Shown: positions 6,627 to 14,735, numbered from the stretch's first letter. The stretch: DNA of 64,000 nucleotides from JACCZR01 sp035296565 (GCA_035296565.1 DATHAQ010000047.1:3497-67496), one strand, 5' to 3'. The notes: generated by a model from the letters alone, not told the origin. Numbers and translations: made by a program.

Positions 6627-7963
6627 GCGAGCGGTACGACGTCGTGGTCCTGGGCGCGGGCCCGGGCGGGCGCAACGCCGCCGGCAAGCTCGTCGGCGAG
6701 GGCCTGAGCGTCGCGATGCTCGAAGGTGAGCTGGTGGGCGGAGAGTGCCCGTTCTGGGCCTGCATCCCCACCAAGGGCCTGCTGCGGCCTGTCGAGGTCC
6801 GCGAGGAGGCGCGCAGGGTGCCCGGCACGGAGGCGCCTGCCCCGCGCTGGGCGCAGGTGCGCGAGTACCGCGACTACCTCATCAGCGACCTCGACGACGC
6901 CACCAAGGTGAAGTCCTACGCGGACATGGGCGTCGAGGTGATCAAGGACTACGGCAGGATTAGCGGTCCGGGACGCGTGCACGCGGGCGGCCGCGAGCTC
7001 GAGGCGGGCGACATCGTGATCGCCACCGGCACACGGGCCGCCGTCCCGCCCATCGACGGCCTCGACCGGGTCGACTACTGGACCAACCGCGAGGCCAGCG
7101 CGATGAGGGAGGTCCCCTCGAGCACCGTCGTCCTCGGCGGCGGCCCGGTTGGCCTCGAGTTCGCCCAGATGCTGTCGCGCTTCGGCTCGCAGGTCACTCT
7201 CGTAGAGGGTTCGGACCGCCTGCTCTCACGCGAGGAGCCCGAAGTCTCCGAGCTGATCGCCGAGCTGCTGACCGACGAGGGCATCGACGTGCGCGTGGGG
7301 CAGCAGGCCGAGGCGGTCATGCCCGACGGCGACGGCGTGAAGGTAACCGTGGACTCCGACGAGCTGTCTGCTGAGCGGCTGCTGGTGGCCATCGGCCGCA
7401 CGCCGCGGGTGGAGGGCCTCGGCCTTGAGACCGTCGGCATCGAGCCCGGGGAGACGGGCATCGAGATCGACTCCTTCTGCCAGGCGGCCGAGAACGTCTA
7501 CGCGGTGGGCGACGTGACCGGCATCTCACCCTTCACGCACGTGGCCGCCTACCAGGGCTGGGTGGCCTCGGAGTGCATCCTGGGCCGCGGCCACGAGACC
7601 GACTACAGCGCGGTGCCACGGGTCGTCTTCTCCGACCCGGAGGTCGCCGCGGTCGGCCTGAGCGCCGAGCAGGCTCGCGAGCAGGGCATCGATGTCGCCA
7701 CCGCCGCGGTGGACATCTCCAAGGCCGACCGGGCGGAGACCTTCGGCAAGGGCATCAAGGGCCGCGCCGGCGTCGTGGCCGACCGCGAGCGGGGCGTGCT
7801 CGTCGGCGCTTGGGCCGTGGCCCCGCTGGCCAGCGAGTGGATCCACACCGCGGTGCTGGCGGTCAAGGCCGGCGTGCCGCTGGACACGCTGCGCGACTCG
7901 ATGATGCAGTTCCCCACCTTCAGCGAGCTGCTGCTCGCCTCGGTGCGGGCCGTCGACGCCTAG
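6623..7963 (+). CDS. FAD-dependent pyridine nucleotide-disulfide oxidoreductase, dihydrolipoamide/mercuric reductase-like
   Basis: A 446-aa flavoprotein. The FAD site VVLGAGPGGRNAA is at about residues 7-20, the redox-active disulfide motif CPFWAC (C-x4-C) at about 41-46, a second Rossmann motif VVLGGGPVGLEFA, and YAVGDVTG before the dimerisation domain. The C-terminal active-site loop reads QFPTFSE where dihydrolipoamide dehydrogenases have HPTxxE, so the catalytic His is replaced by Phe. It is therefore unlikely to be a standard lipoamide dehydrogenase. GTG start coupled to the upstream aldo/keto reductase. Substrate unknown. Confidence 0.9.
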   Translation: MSERYDVVVLGAGPGGRNAAGKLVGEGLSVAMLEGELVGGECPFWACIPTKGLLRPVEVREEARRVPGTEAPAPRWAQVREYRDYLISDLDDATKVKSYADMGVEVIKDYGRISGPGRVHAGGRELEAGDIVIATGTRAAVPPIDGLDRVDYWTNREASAMREVPSSTVVLGGGPVGLEFAQMLSRFGSQVTLVEGSDRLLSREEPEVSELIAELLTDEGIDVRVGQQAEAVMPDGDGVKVTVDSDELSAERLLVAIGRTPRVEGLGLETVGIEPGETGIEIDSFCQAAENVYAVGDVTGISPFTHVAAYQGWVASECILGRGHETDYSAVPRVVFSDPEVAAVGLSAEQAREQGIDVATAAVDISKADRAETFGKGIKGRAGVVADRERGVLVGAWAVAPLASEWIHTAVLAVKAGVPLDTLRDSMMQFPTFSELLLASVRAVDA

Positions 7964-8643
7964 GCGGCCACGCCCGCCGGCTCGCGCTCGGCCAGCACGC
8001 GCAGGTTGCGGCGCGCCCTGGCGCCGAGGACCAACAACGCGAGCGCCGAGAGGCCCAGGCCAACCACATCGAGCGCAGTGATGCCGACCCCGAAGAGGTC
8101 GAAGGAGAGCCCGGCGCCCAGCGCCATCACGGTGTTGAGGCCGATCAGGGCGAGCCGCGCCTCGGTGGGGCCGACGCGCCCGTAACCGAGGCTGAACACG
8201 CCGAAGGCGTAGGTCTCGAGGTAGGTGTTGATCGACAGCACCAGGTAGACCACGACGATCACCAGGCCGGTGGCCAGCAGCATGTGCGGCGAGAGGCCCA
8301 GGCCGATGCCGATCACCGCCGTGGCGATGGCGTCGACGAGATGGTCGAGGTAATAGCCGTACTTGGGGCGTTGCGTACCGCGGACGCGCGCGAGGGTGCC
8401 GTCCAGCGAGTCGCCCAGCCAGTGGACCACGAGTAGCGCGCTCGCCGCCCACAGCCAGAGCGGGCTCTCGTTGGAGAGCACGTAGGCCACGGCGATGGCG
8501 ATGGCCGCCACCACGCCGAGCGCGGTGAGGTGGTCGGGCATAACGCGCGCGGGCAGGCGCCGCGCGATCCTTTCGAGGGCGTGCGCCTCGCCGCGGGCCA
8601 GGAGAAAGCGCTTCTCACGGGGTGCGTCGCTCTTATCGACCAT
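7960..8643 (-). CDS. CDP-alcohol phosphatidyltransferase family protein
   Basis: Integral membrane enzyme that joins a CDP-activated lipid to an alcohol. The family signature DG-x2-AR-x8-G-x3-D-x3-D is complete, running from DGTLARVRG to YYLDHLVD at about residues 80-103, and carries the metal-binding aspartates. About six hydrophobic segments follow the family pattern in 227 aa. It is convergent with the oxidoreductase, and the two stop codons overlap. Specificity (glycerol phosphate, inositol phosphate or other) cannot be read from the sequence. Confidence 0.88.
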   Translation of the reverse strand: MVDKSDAPREKRFLLARGEAHALERIARRLPARVMPDHLTALGVVAAIAIAVAYVLSNESPLWLWAASALLVVHWLGDSLDGTLARVRGTQRPKYGYYLDHLVDAIATAVIGIGLGLSPHMLLATGLVIVVVYLVLSINTYLETYAFGVFSLGYGRVGPTEARLALIGLNTVMALGAGLSFDLFGVGITALDVVGLGLSALALLVLGARARRNLRVLAEREPAGVAA

Positions 8644-8683
8644 AGGTCAACAATACCCCCGGCGACCCTCCCGGTTTCACGTC

Positions 8684-8689
8684 TAGGAT
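8684..8689 (+). promoter_or_regulatory. -10 box of the small LigA-like gene
   Basis: TAGGAT, exactly 8 bases before the ATG at 8698. It supports a leaderless mRNA and confirms that start. Confidence 0.5.
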
Positions 8690-8697
8690 CGCCGCCG

Positions 8698-8913
8698 ATG
8701 TCGCTCGACCAGGTGAGAGCCGTCCTCCTCGCCGCTCGCGACCGGCCCACCTTCGCCCATCAGCTGGCGCAGGCTCCGGCGATACTCACCGGCTACGACC
8801 TGACCGTCGAGGAGCGCCGGGCGCTGGTGGAGTACGACGTCGAGGCGCTCGACGCGATGGGGGTCGAGGCGGACCTCGTTGGCGCCGCCTCGGTCATCGG
8901 CCGTCCGCGCTAG
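8698..8913 (+). CDS. Small 71-aa protein with a LigA-like helical pattern
   Basis: Soluble, mostly helical and acidic. The pattern DRPTFAHQLAQAPAIL...YDLTVEERRALVEYD resembles the small-subunit fold of LigAB aromatic ring-opening dioxygenases (a domain also used as a peptide scaffold in some modification systems). The chain ends soon after, and no catalytic large subunit or peptide-modifying enzyme lies nearby. A promoter at fixed distance and a clean start make it a real gene. Its function is not known, and the LigA resemblance is by eye only. Confidence 0.65.
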   Translation: MSLDQVRAVLLAARDRPTFAHQLAQAPAILTGYDLTVEERRALVEYDVEALDAMGVEADLVGAASVIGRPR

Positions 8914-8957
8914 CGCGCGCCCGCAACTTCCCACGGCCAGGGCGTGTTCCTGGTGCG

Positions 8958-10448
8958 ATGGGACGCCTCGCGCTCCCGCTGACGATCACGGTCGCGCTCG
9001 CGTCGTCGGCGGTCCTGGTGCTGACCGCCTCGGAGGACCCGGCGCCGGCGCGGTCGAACGCCAAGCCCAACGTGGTCGTGGTGATGACCGACGACCAGAC
9101 CGAGGAGCAGATGCGGGCCCTCTCGCGGGTGCGCCGCCTGATCGGGCGGCAGGGCACGACGTTCACCCGCAACTTCGCCACCTTCCCGCTCTGCTGCCCC
9201 TCTCGCAGCACCTACCTGACGGGCCAGTACCCACAGAACCACGGCGTGCGCGGTAACTCGCCACCCCAGGGCGGTTATTACAAACTCGACGCTTCCAACA
9301 CGCTGCCGGTGTGGCTGCGCGAAGCGGGCTACGCGACCGCGCATGTCGGCAAGTACCCCAACGGCTACGGCACGCGCAACCCGCGCGAGGTGCCGGCCGG
9401 CTGGCAGGAGTGGTACGGGTCGGTGGATCCCACCACCTACAACTTCCGCAATTACTGCCTCAACGAAAACGGGACCCTGCGCGCCTACGGGAACCGGACC
9501 CGCGTCGTGCAGCGCGCGTGCCCCGGGGCCCAGTTGGGGCCCGCGGCCTACCAAGGCGACCTCTACACGGGCAAGGCGATCGACTACATCAACCGCCGCG
9601 CTCCCTCGGCACAGCCCTTCTTCCTCTCCGTGGCCTACCTAGCTCCGCACTCGGGGGGGCCCAACCCGCGCGGAGGACGCTGCCGAGGCTCGGCCAAGCC
9701 CGCTGACCGTCACCGCGGCCGCTACGCGAACGCCCGCCTGCCGCGCCCGCCGAACTTCAACGAGCGCCTGGTGCGGGACAAGCCCCCGTACATCAGGCGC
9801 CTGCACCGTTTCACGGCGGCCGACATCGCGCGGATTCGCACCGACTACCAGTGCCGCCGCGAGTCGCTGCTGGCGGTTGACGAGGGCGTCGCGGTCATGG
9901 TCGAGGCGCTGCGCGCACGCGGCGAGCTCGACAACACCGTGTTTGTCTTCACCGCCGACAACGGCTTCTTCCAGGGAGAGCACCGGGTACCGCGCGGGAA
10001 GATCAAGCCGTATGAGCCGTCCGTGCGTGTGCCGGCCCTCATACGCGGACCGGGCCTGCCGCGCGGCAAGCGGACCGGCCAGCTGACCGCCAACGTGGAC
10101 CTGGCCGCCACGATCGGCGACGTGGCCGGCGCAAGGCCGCGTCGTAGGCTCGACGGCGTATCGCTGCGGCCGTTGGCGCGCCGCCCGTCGCGCTTCGGGC
10201 GCCGCGACATCCTGCTGCAGAACGGCCCGAACGCGGGGCTCAGCAACCCCCGCTACACGGCTATCAGGACGCAGCGTTACAAGTACGTGCAGTACTCCAG
10301 CGGCCGGCGGGAGCTCTACGACCTGCGCTTCGACCGCTTCGAGCAGCGCAGCGTGCACGACACCCGCCGCTACCGCAGCGTTCAGCGCAGGCTCGCGCGC
10401 AAGCTGCGGCGGCTGCGCCGTTGCGCCGGCGCCTCCTGCCGGCGCTAG
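8958..10448 (+). CDS. Secreted type I sulfatase
   Basis: Hydrolyses sulfate esters; exported, with an N-terminal signal segment (LPLTITVALASSAVLVLTA, residues 4-22). The formylglycine motif is CCPSRS at about residues 77-82; its first or second Cys plays the C-x-P-S-R role, and the second fits that spacing. Metal-binding aspartates are in MTDDQTEEQ, and TADNGFF in the C-terminal half fits the second metal site. The 496 aa resemble N-acetylglucosamine-6-sulfatase-like and arylsulfatase A-like enzymes. No sulfatase-maturing enzyme is in the window. Convergent with udgX; the stops overlap. Confidence 0.9.
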   Translation: MGRLALPLTITVALASSAVLVLTASEDPAPARSNAKPNVVVVMTDDQTEEQMRALSRVRRLIGRQGTTFTRNFATFPLCCPSRSTYLTGQYPQNHGVRGNSPPQGGYYKLDASNTLPVWLREAGYATAHVGKYPNGYGTRNPREVPAGWQEWYGSVDPTTYNFRNYCLNENGTLRAYGNRTRVVQRACPGAQLGPAAYQGDLYTGKAIDYINRRAPSAQPFFLSVAYLAPHSGGPNPRGGRCRGSAKPADRHRGRYANARLPRPPNFNERLVRDKPPYIRRLHRFTAADIARIRTDYQCRRESLLAVDEGVAVMVEALRARGELDNTVFVFTADNGFFQGEHRVPRGKIKPYEPSVRVPALIRGPGLPRGKRTGQLTANVDLAATIGDVAGARPRRRLDGVSLRPLARRPSRFGRRDILLQNGPNAGLSNPRYTAIRTQRYKYVQYSSGRRELYDLRFDRFEQRSVHDTRRYRSVQRRLARKLRRLRRCAGASCRR

Positions 10449-11071
10449 CCCAACTTCTCGGCCACCACCCGCAAATCCTCGGTGAACGCGTGTCGCTCGG
10501 CCAATCGTTCCTCGTCGGTCTGCTGGCGCAGGATCGCGGAGGGGTGGATCGTGGCCGTGACCAGGGGCGCCAGATCGGACTCGACCGGGCGGCCGCGCTC
10601 CTGGGTGACCCGGAAGCCGCTGCCGAAGAGGGCCTTGCCTGCGGTGGCGCCGAGGGTCACGAGCACCTCGGGACCCACCACGCGGAGCTCCCCCTCCAGC
10701 CACGGCTTGCAGGCCTCTATCTCGAAGCGCTTCGGCGTCTGGTGGATGCGCCGGCGCCCGCGCTCCTTGAACGAGAAGTGCTTGACGACGTTGGTCACGT
10801 AGGCCTCCCGGCGGTCGATGCCCACCTCCCCGAGCGCCGCCACCAGCTCGCGCCCGGCCGGCCCCACGAAGGGCCGGCCCTCGATGTCCTCGCGATCCCC
10901 CGCCATCTCTCCCACGAACATGAGCCGCGCACCGGCCCTTCCCTCGCCGAACACCGTCTGGGTCGCGTGGCGGTGCAGGTGGCAGCCGCGGCAGTGCGCC
11001 GCGGCCTCGCGCAGGGCCTTCAGCGAGCGGCGCTCGGGCAGGAACGGGGTCGCGTCGTTGGGCTCGTCCAC
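10445..11071 (-). CDS. udgX: UdgX-family uracil-DNA binding protein
   Basis: Uracil-DNA glycosylase superfamily member that, in the studied mycobacterial protein, binds uracil in DNA covalently. Motif A is GEMAGDREDIEGRPFVGPAG (residues 54-73). The diagnostic extra loop is RRIHQTP (107-113); its His110 corresponds to the residue that makes the covalent bond. The C-terminal HPSAILR motif is present. I count three cysteines (27, 30, 121), with His98 where family 4 enzymes have another Cys. GTG start overlaps the stop of the NYN gene by one base. 208 aa. Confidence 0.9.
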   Translation of the reverse strand: MDEPNDATPFLPERRSLKALREAAAHCRGCHLHRHATQTVFGEGRAGARLMFVGEMAGDREDIEGRPFVGPAGRELVAALGEVGIDRREAYVTNVVKHFSFKERGRRRIHQTPKRFEIEACKPWLEGELRVVGPEVLVTLGATAGKALFGSGFRVTQERGRPVESDLAPLVTATIHPSAILRQQTDEERLAERHAFTEDLRVVAEKLG

Positions 11072-11412
11072 TAGCGCTCCAGTGCCTCGTCCAACCGGTG
11101 CCGAAACGCCCCGGCGCCCTCCACGGAGGCTCCCGCCGAGCGGGCACGCGCCGCGAGCCCCGAGTCTGAGGTCACCACCGTGACCCCCTCCCCTGCCCGT
11201 GCAGCGATCAGATCATCGGCCACCGCGGCGAATGCGATCTCCACCCTCCCCGCCTCGATCGCGTGAGGCCTGCCGTCGAACACGACCGTCACCGGCTCGC
11301 CGAGCGCCTCGAGCTCGGCGACCAGCCGCCGCTGGGCGCCCCGGCGGTCGCGCCACCACCCGTCGGGGCGCGAGCCGATCACGTTCATGCCGTCCACCAA
11401 CCAGTTGGGCAC
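11071..11412 (-). CDS. NYN-domain (PIN-like) putative ribonuclease
   Basis: A 113-aa protein of the NYN/YacP type. Acidic residues expected to bind metal occur in WLVDGMNVIG (about 4-13), VVFDGRPH, VADDLI and VTSDSGLA, the usual PIN-like order. The family cleaves RNA in some members. It is first in a two-gene unit with udgX, which suggests a joint role in nucleic-acid maintenance, although this is only positional evidence. Confidence 0.8.
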   Translation of the reverse strand: MPNWLVDGMNVIGSRPDGWWRDRRGAQRRLVAELEALGEPVTVVFDGRPHAIEAGRVEIAFAAVADDLIAARAGEGVTVVTSDSGLAARARSAGASVEGAGAFRHRLDEALER

Positions 11413-11417
11413 CGCCG

Positions 11418-11423
11418 TAGACT
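11418..11423 (+). promoter_or_regulatory. -10 box of the YceH-like gene
   Basis: TAGACT, 8 bases before the GTG at 11432. This supports the GTG as the start in place of an earlier ATG at 11387 that would overlap the divergent NYN gene. Confidence 0.5.
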
Positions 11424-11431
11424 CGCCGATC

Positions 11432-12064
11432 GTGCGCGAGGCCAGCCAGGAGGAGCTGCGGGTGCTCGGCTGCCTGATCGAGAAGCAGCGGACGACGCCA
11501 GACGCCTATCCGCTCAGCATCAACGCCTTGCGCGCCGCAGCGAACCAGTCCACCAACCGGGACCCCGTCCTCGAGCTCGACGAGCTCGCGGTCAAGGACG
11601 CCGCCCAGGCGCTGGGCAAGCGGGGCTGGGCGCGCTTTACCAGCGGCCAGGGCAGCCGCGCCGCCAAGTACCGCCAGACCTTCGACGAGGCGCTGGGGCT
11701 GGGCCGCGATGAGACTGCGGTCCTGGGGGTGCTGATGCTCCGAGGCCCCCAGACGCCCGGCGAGCTCAAGGGCCGCGCCGAGCGGCTGCATCCGTTCGCC
11801 GGCCTGGACGAGGTTCAGGGCATCCTCGACCGGCTGGCCGAGCGCGAGCTGGTGGGCGCGCTCGAGCGGCGCCCGGGCCAGAAGGAGCAGCGCTACCGGC
11901 ACCGCCTCGGCGCCGAGGAATCCGACGAGGCCCCCCGCGCCGCCCACGGCTCGCCGCCCCACCTCGGTTCGCCCGCGCTCGACGACCGGGTGGAGGAGAT
12001 CGAGCGCCAGGTGTCCGACCTCAAGCGGGCGGTCGACGCGCTGCGCGCGGAGCTGGGAGGCTGA
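11432..12064 (+). CDS. YceH/DUF480-family protein
   Basis: Two winged-helix-like halves. The N-terminal signature EELRVLGCLIEKQRTTPDAYPLS-like segment (about residues 5-27) with AANQSTNRDPV matches YceH proteins. A second unit includes MLRGPQTPGELKGR. A short coiled coil (VEEIERQVSDLKRAVDALRAEL) ends the 210-aa chain. Molecular role is not established. The start fits a leaderless transcript and avoids overlap with the NYN gene. Confidence 0.85.
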   Translation: MREASQEELRVLGCLIEKQRTTPDAYPLSINALRAAANQSTNRDPVLELDELAVKDAAQALGKRGWARFTSGQGSRAAKYRQTFDEALGLGRDETAVLGVLMLRGPQTPGELKGRAERLHPFAGLDEVQGILDRLAERELVGALERRPGQKEQRYRHRLGAEESDEAPRAAHGSPPHLGSPALDDRVEEIERQVSDLKRAVDALRAELGG

Positions 12065-12071
12065 CGGCCCT

Positions 12072-13061
12072 GTGAGAGCGGTGCAGATCACCGAGCTGTC
12101 TGGGCCGGAGTCGGCGCTGACGCTGACCGATGACCTCCCGGATCCCGTGCTCTCGCACTTCATGACGCCCGACCAGGGCGTCGTGGTCGAGGTCGAGGCG
12201 GCCGGGGTCTCGTTTCCCGAGGTCCTGCAGACGCGCGGCGAGTACCAGGTCAAGCCCGAGCTCCCCTTCGTACCCGGCTCCGAGGTGGCCGGCACGGTGC
12301 GCGAGGCAAGCGACGGCGCCGGCGTCGAGCCCGGCGACCGCGTGGCCGCCTTCTGCATGCTGGGCGGATTCGCCGAGCTGGCCGCCGCCCCGCCCCACTT
12401 CACCTTCCGGCTGCCGGAGGGTCTCGACGCCGCCCAGGGCGCGGGGCTGATCCTCAACTACCACACGGCACTCTTCGCGTTGAAGCTGCGTGGTCGGCTG
12501 TCCGAGGGCGAGACGGTCCTGGTCCATGGCGGAGCGGGTGGGGTCGGCACGGCCTCCATCCAGGTGGCCAACGGGCTGGGCGCGCGGACCATTGCGGTGG
12601 TCTCCAGCGACGAGAAGGAGCAGGTGGCCCGCCAGGCCGGGGGGGACGAGGTGGTGCGCAGCGACGGCGCATGGAAGGACGAGGTCAAGGAGCTCTCCGG
12701 CGGCGGCGGCGTGGACGTGGTGCTCGACCCCGTCGGCGGTGACCGCTTCACCGACAGCCTGCGCTCGCTGGGCGAGGGCGGGCGCCTGGTGGTGGTGGGC
12801 TTCACCGGCGGGTCGATCCCCGAGGTCAAGGTCAACCGGCTGCTGCTCAACAACGTCGACGTGGTCGGCGCCGGGTGGGGGGCCTACGTCATGGGCAAGC
12901 CGCAGGTGACCCGCGATCTGGGCGCCGAGCTTGACCAACTCTCGCGCGAGGGCCACATTCGGCCTATCGTCGGCGCACGCTTTGCACTGGAGGACGCCTC
13001 GCAGGCGCTGCAGCTGATCGACGGCCGCGGTGCTACCGGCAAAGTCGTCCTGGAGCCTTAG
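12072..13061 (+). CDS. Zinc-independent NADPH:quinone reductase-like dehydrogenase (MDR family)
   Basis: Medium-chain dehydrogenase/reductase of 329 aa. The N-terminal GroES-like half includes GVSFPEVLQTRG and PFVPGSEVAG; the cofactor site is LVHGGAGGVGTASIQVA (about residues 148-164). The catalytic zinc cysteine and histidine of alcohol dehydrogenases are absent, as expected for the quinone oxidoreductase branch. It probably reduces quinones or enoyl compounds with NADPH. It starts 7 bases after the YceH-like gene and is probably co-transcribed with it. Confidence 0.9.
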   Translation: MRAVQITELSGPESALTLTDDLPDPVLSHFMTPDQGVVVEVEAAGVSFPEVLQTRGEYQVKPELPFVPGSEVAGTVREASDGAGVEPGDRVAAFCMLGGFAELAAAPPHFTFRLPEGLDAAQGAGLILNYHTALFALKLRGRLSEGETVLVHGGAGGVGTASIQVANGLGARTIAVVSSDEKEQVARQAGGDEVVRSDGAWKDEVKELSGGGGVDVVLDPVGGDRFTDSLRSLGEGGRLVVVGFTGGSIPEVKVNRLLLNNVDVVGAGWGAYVMGKPQVTRDLGAELDQLSREGHIRPIVGARFALEDASQALQLIDGRGATGKVVLEP

Positions 13062-13073
13062 AGGGGGGACCCC

Positions 13074-13487
13074 ATGAAGAAGATCGTTCTGTCTGCCGTC
13101 GTCGGCGGCCTTGCCGTGGTCGCGCTCTCGCCGCTGGCCGAGAGCGCCCGTCGGGGGCCGACCGTCAAGACCATCGACCGGCTGGGTGCGGAGGTCACGG
13201 TCGCCCCCAGCCAGGTGGAGCTCGCCAAGGCGGGTTGCCCGCGCGGCTACGCGCCCGTGGCCGGACAGGAGCTCCTGGGGGCGACCGAGCTCGTCTACTC
13301 GATCCGAACCATCTCCAAGCGCGGCTGGGAGATCGCCGTGGGCAACTCCACCAACTCGCCGCAGGACTTCAGCGCTGGCGTGATGTGCCAGAAGGGCGGC
13401 AGCGGCGTCCGGGTGCGCTCGGCAAGCACCTCGAAGCGGCGTCAGATGATCGCCGCGGCACAGGAGCGACTACGCGCTGAAGACTGA
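13074..13487 (+). CDS. Predicted secreted protein of unknown function
   Basis: 137 aa with a typical signal peptide (KKIVLSAVVGGLAVVALSP, then AESA). The mature part has two cysteines (AGCPRGY and VMCQKGG) that could form one disulfide. It starts 12 bases after the dehydrogenase behind a strong purine-rich SD (GAGGGGGGAC), so it is probably the last gene of that unit. I do not recognise the family. Confidence 0.75.
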   Translation: MKKIVLSAVVGGLAVVALSPLAESARRGPTVKTIDRLGAEVTVAPSQVELAKAGCPRGYAPVAGQELLGATELVYSIRTISKRGWEIAVGNSTNSPQDFSAGVMCQKGGSGVRVRSASTSKRRQMIAAAQERLRAED

Positions 13488-13626
13488 GTGGAGGCGGCCG
13501 GCTCTGCCCCGGCGTCCGCGGAACTGCACCCCGATGCTTGCTACGAGCGTTCCCGTCGGAGTCTGATCTCGGCGCTCCGGCTCGGTCGATCCGCGGGACA
13601 CGTTGCCGGCGCCATACCCTCCTGTA

Positions 13627-13788
13627 GGTGTCCCCCCGGACCGAGGGTCCTGTCCGGAGGTGAGCCCGCTGATTGAAGCCGCTGACCGGGCCGCGGGCTG
13701 TCCCGGCGCGACTCCCTCACACGCTGTTAAGCGGCGAGGGCGAACTCATGATCGGAGTCCGCACTTGGTTTGTTTCCGGGACTTTTTT
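13627..13788 (+). ncRNA. Candidate structured small RNA with its own terminator
   Basis: Three helices stand out: CCGGAC/GTCCGG (13636-13641, 13652-13657), AGCCCGC/GCGGGCT (13663-13669, 13693-13699) and GTCCCGG/CCGGGAC (13700-13706, 13776-13782). The second and third abut with no gap and could stack. Inside the third is a further stem, CCCTC/GAGGG. Six Ts follow the last arm. A TACCCT -10 at 13615-13620 would place the 5' end near 13627. Alternatively the 5' GTCCC can pair with the 3' GGGAC to give a closed, 6S-like rod. No known riboswitch motif was recognised. Confidence 0.55.
13776..13788 (+). terminator. Intrinsic terminator of the candidate RNA
   Basis: The 3' arm CCGGGAC is followed directly by TTTTTT at 13783-13788. 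Such a T-run is rare in this GC-rich window and marks termination on the plus strand. Confidence 0.65.
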
Positions 13789-13884
13789 ACGAGGCCAACC
13801 CGGAGTCCTCGGCTCGCTACATCGGGACGACGATTCCACGTCGAATCTGGATCGCCCCCTTATCTGACCCTAAGTCTAGCTTCC

Positions 13885-13890
13885 TAGACT
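13885..13890 (+). promoter_or_regulatory. -10 box of the M50 protease gene
   Basis: TAGACT, 8 bases before the GTG at 13899. A TCTGAC -35-like hexamer lies 16 bases upstream, and an exact GTCTAG/CTAGAC inverted repeat overlaps the box. Confidence 0.5.
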
Positions 13891-13898
13891 CACTTGAT

Positions 13899-14735
13899 GT
13901 GAGTATCGAGCCCGGAACCTACCCCGCTCCACCGGGCGCGCTCCAGCCGGCGCCCGGGCCCGATCCCAAGGAACGCCGGCGCCGCTTCCTGGGCCCGGTC
14001 GGGGCGGCCCTGCTGTTCCTGGTCGCCAAGGGCAAGACGGTGCTCTTGCTGCTGCCCAAGCTCAAGCTGCTCACCACCTCGGCGTCGATGCTGGTGTCGA
14101 TCGGGGCCTACGCGCTGATCTGGGGCTGGCGCTTTGCCGTCGGGTTCGTGCTGCTGCTGTTAGTGCACGAGCTCGGCCACGTCCTGCAGCTGCGCCGCGA
14201 GGGCATCAAGGCCAGCGCCCCCCTGTTCATCCCCTTCCTCGGAGCCGTCGTGGGTATGAAGGCGCTGCCCAAGGACGCCGCGGCCGAGGCGCGCGTGGGC
14301 CTCGCGGGACCGGTGCTGGGCACCCTCGGCTGCCTGGTCCCGGTTGGCTTGTGGCTGGCCACGGGCAACGATCTCTTCCAGGCTCTGGCCTTCACCGGCT
14401 TCTTCCTCAACCTGTTCAACCTGCTGCCCGTCCCCCCGCTCGACGGGGGCCGCGCCGTGGCCGCGCTGTCCACCTGGATGTGGCTGGTCGGCTTCGCCGG
14501 GCTGGTGGCGCTGGCCTTCGTGTTCCCCAACCCGATCCTGATCGTGATCCTGCTGATCGGGGGCTTCGAGACCTACCGGCGCTTCAAGCAGCGCAAGAGC
14601 CCGGAGGCCCGGGAGTACCACCGGGTCAAGCCGCGCACCCGCGCGGCCATCGCTGCGGTCTACTTGGGACTGGCCGTGCTGCTGGTGGCGGGCATGGACG
14701 CCACCTTCCTCGAGCGCAGCCTCTCCGAGGTCTGA
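13899..14735 (+). CDS. M50-family (site-2 protease-like) membrane metalloprotease
   Basis: Zinc protease in the membrane, 278 aa. The zinc motif is LVHELGHVLQL (about residues 89-99), and the third ligand is the Asp of PPLDGGRAV (about 182-190), with several hydrophobic helices between and after. The N-terminal 40 residues are Pro/Ala-rich and cytoplasmic. GTG 13899 is chosen for its fixed distance to the -10 box; the frame is open upstream. It lacks a PDZ domain, so it resembles the short site-2 protease-like group more than RseP. Its 3' end overlaps the convergent P450 tail by 76 bases. Confidence 0.87.
   Translation: MSIEPGTYPAPPGALQPAPGPDPKERRRRFLGPVGAALLFLVAKGKTVLLLLPKLKLLTTSASMLVSIGAYALIWGWRFAVGFVLLLLVHELGHVLQLRREGIKASAPLFIPFLGAVVGMKALPKDAAAEARVGLAGPVLGTLGCLVPVGLWLATGNDLFQALAFTGFFLNLFNLLPVPPLDGGRAVAALSTWMWLVGFAGLVALAFVFPNPILIVILLIGGFETYRRFKQRKSPEAREYHRVKPRTRAAIAAVYLGLAVLLVAGMDATFLERSLSEV

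Larger units (their letters stand above)
13488..13898. other. 411-base intergenic region holding a structured RNA and a promoter
   Basis: No convincing protein gene. From left to right: about 130 bases without clear features apart from a weak GAGCG/CGCTC inverted repeat (about 13547-13575), then the predicted RNA (about 13627-13788), then 110 bases leading to the promoter of the M50 protease. GTCTAG/CTAGAC (13874-13879 and 13884-13889) is an exact inverted repeat that overlaps that promoter's -10 box. Confidence 0.6.

Noticed and set aside
13627..13788. tmRNA (ssrA) near smpB
   Set aside because: The RNA is only about 160 nt, has no tRNA-like TPsiC arm or ALAA-type tag codons, and does not end in CCA.
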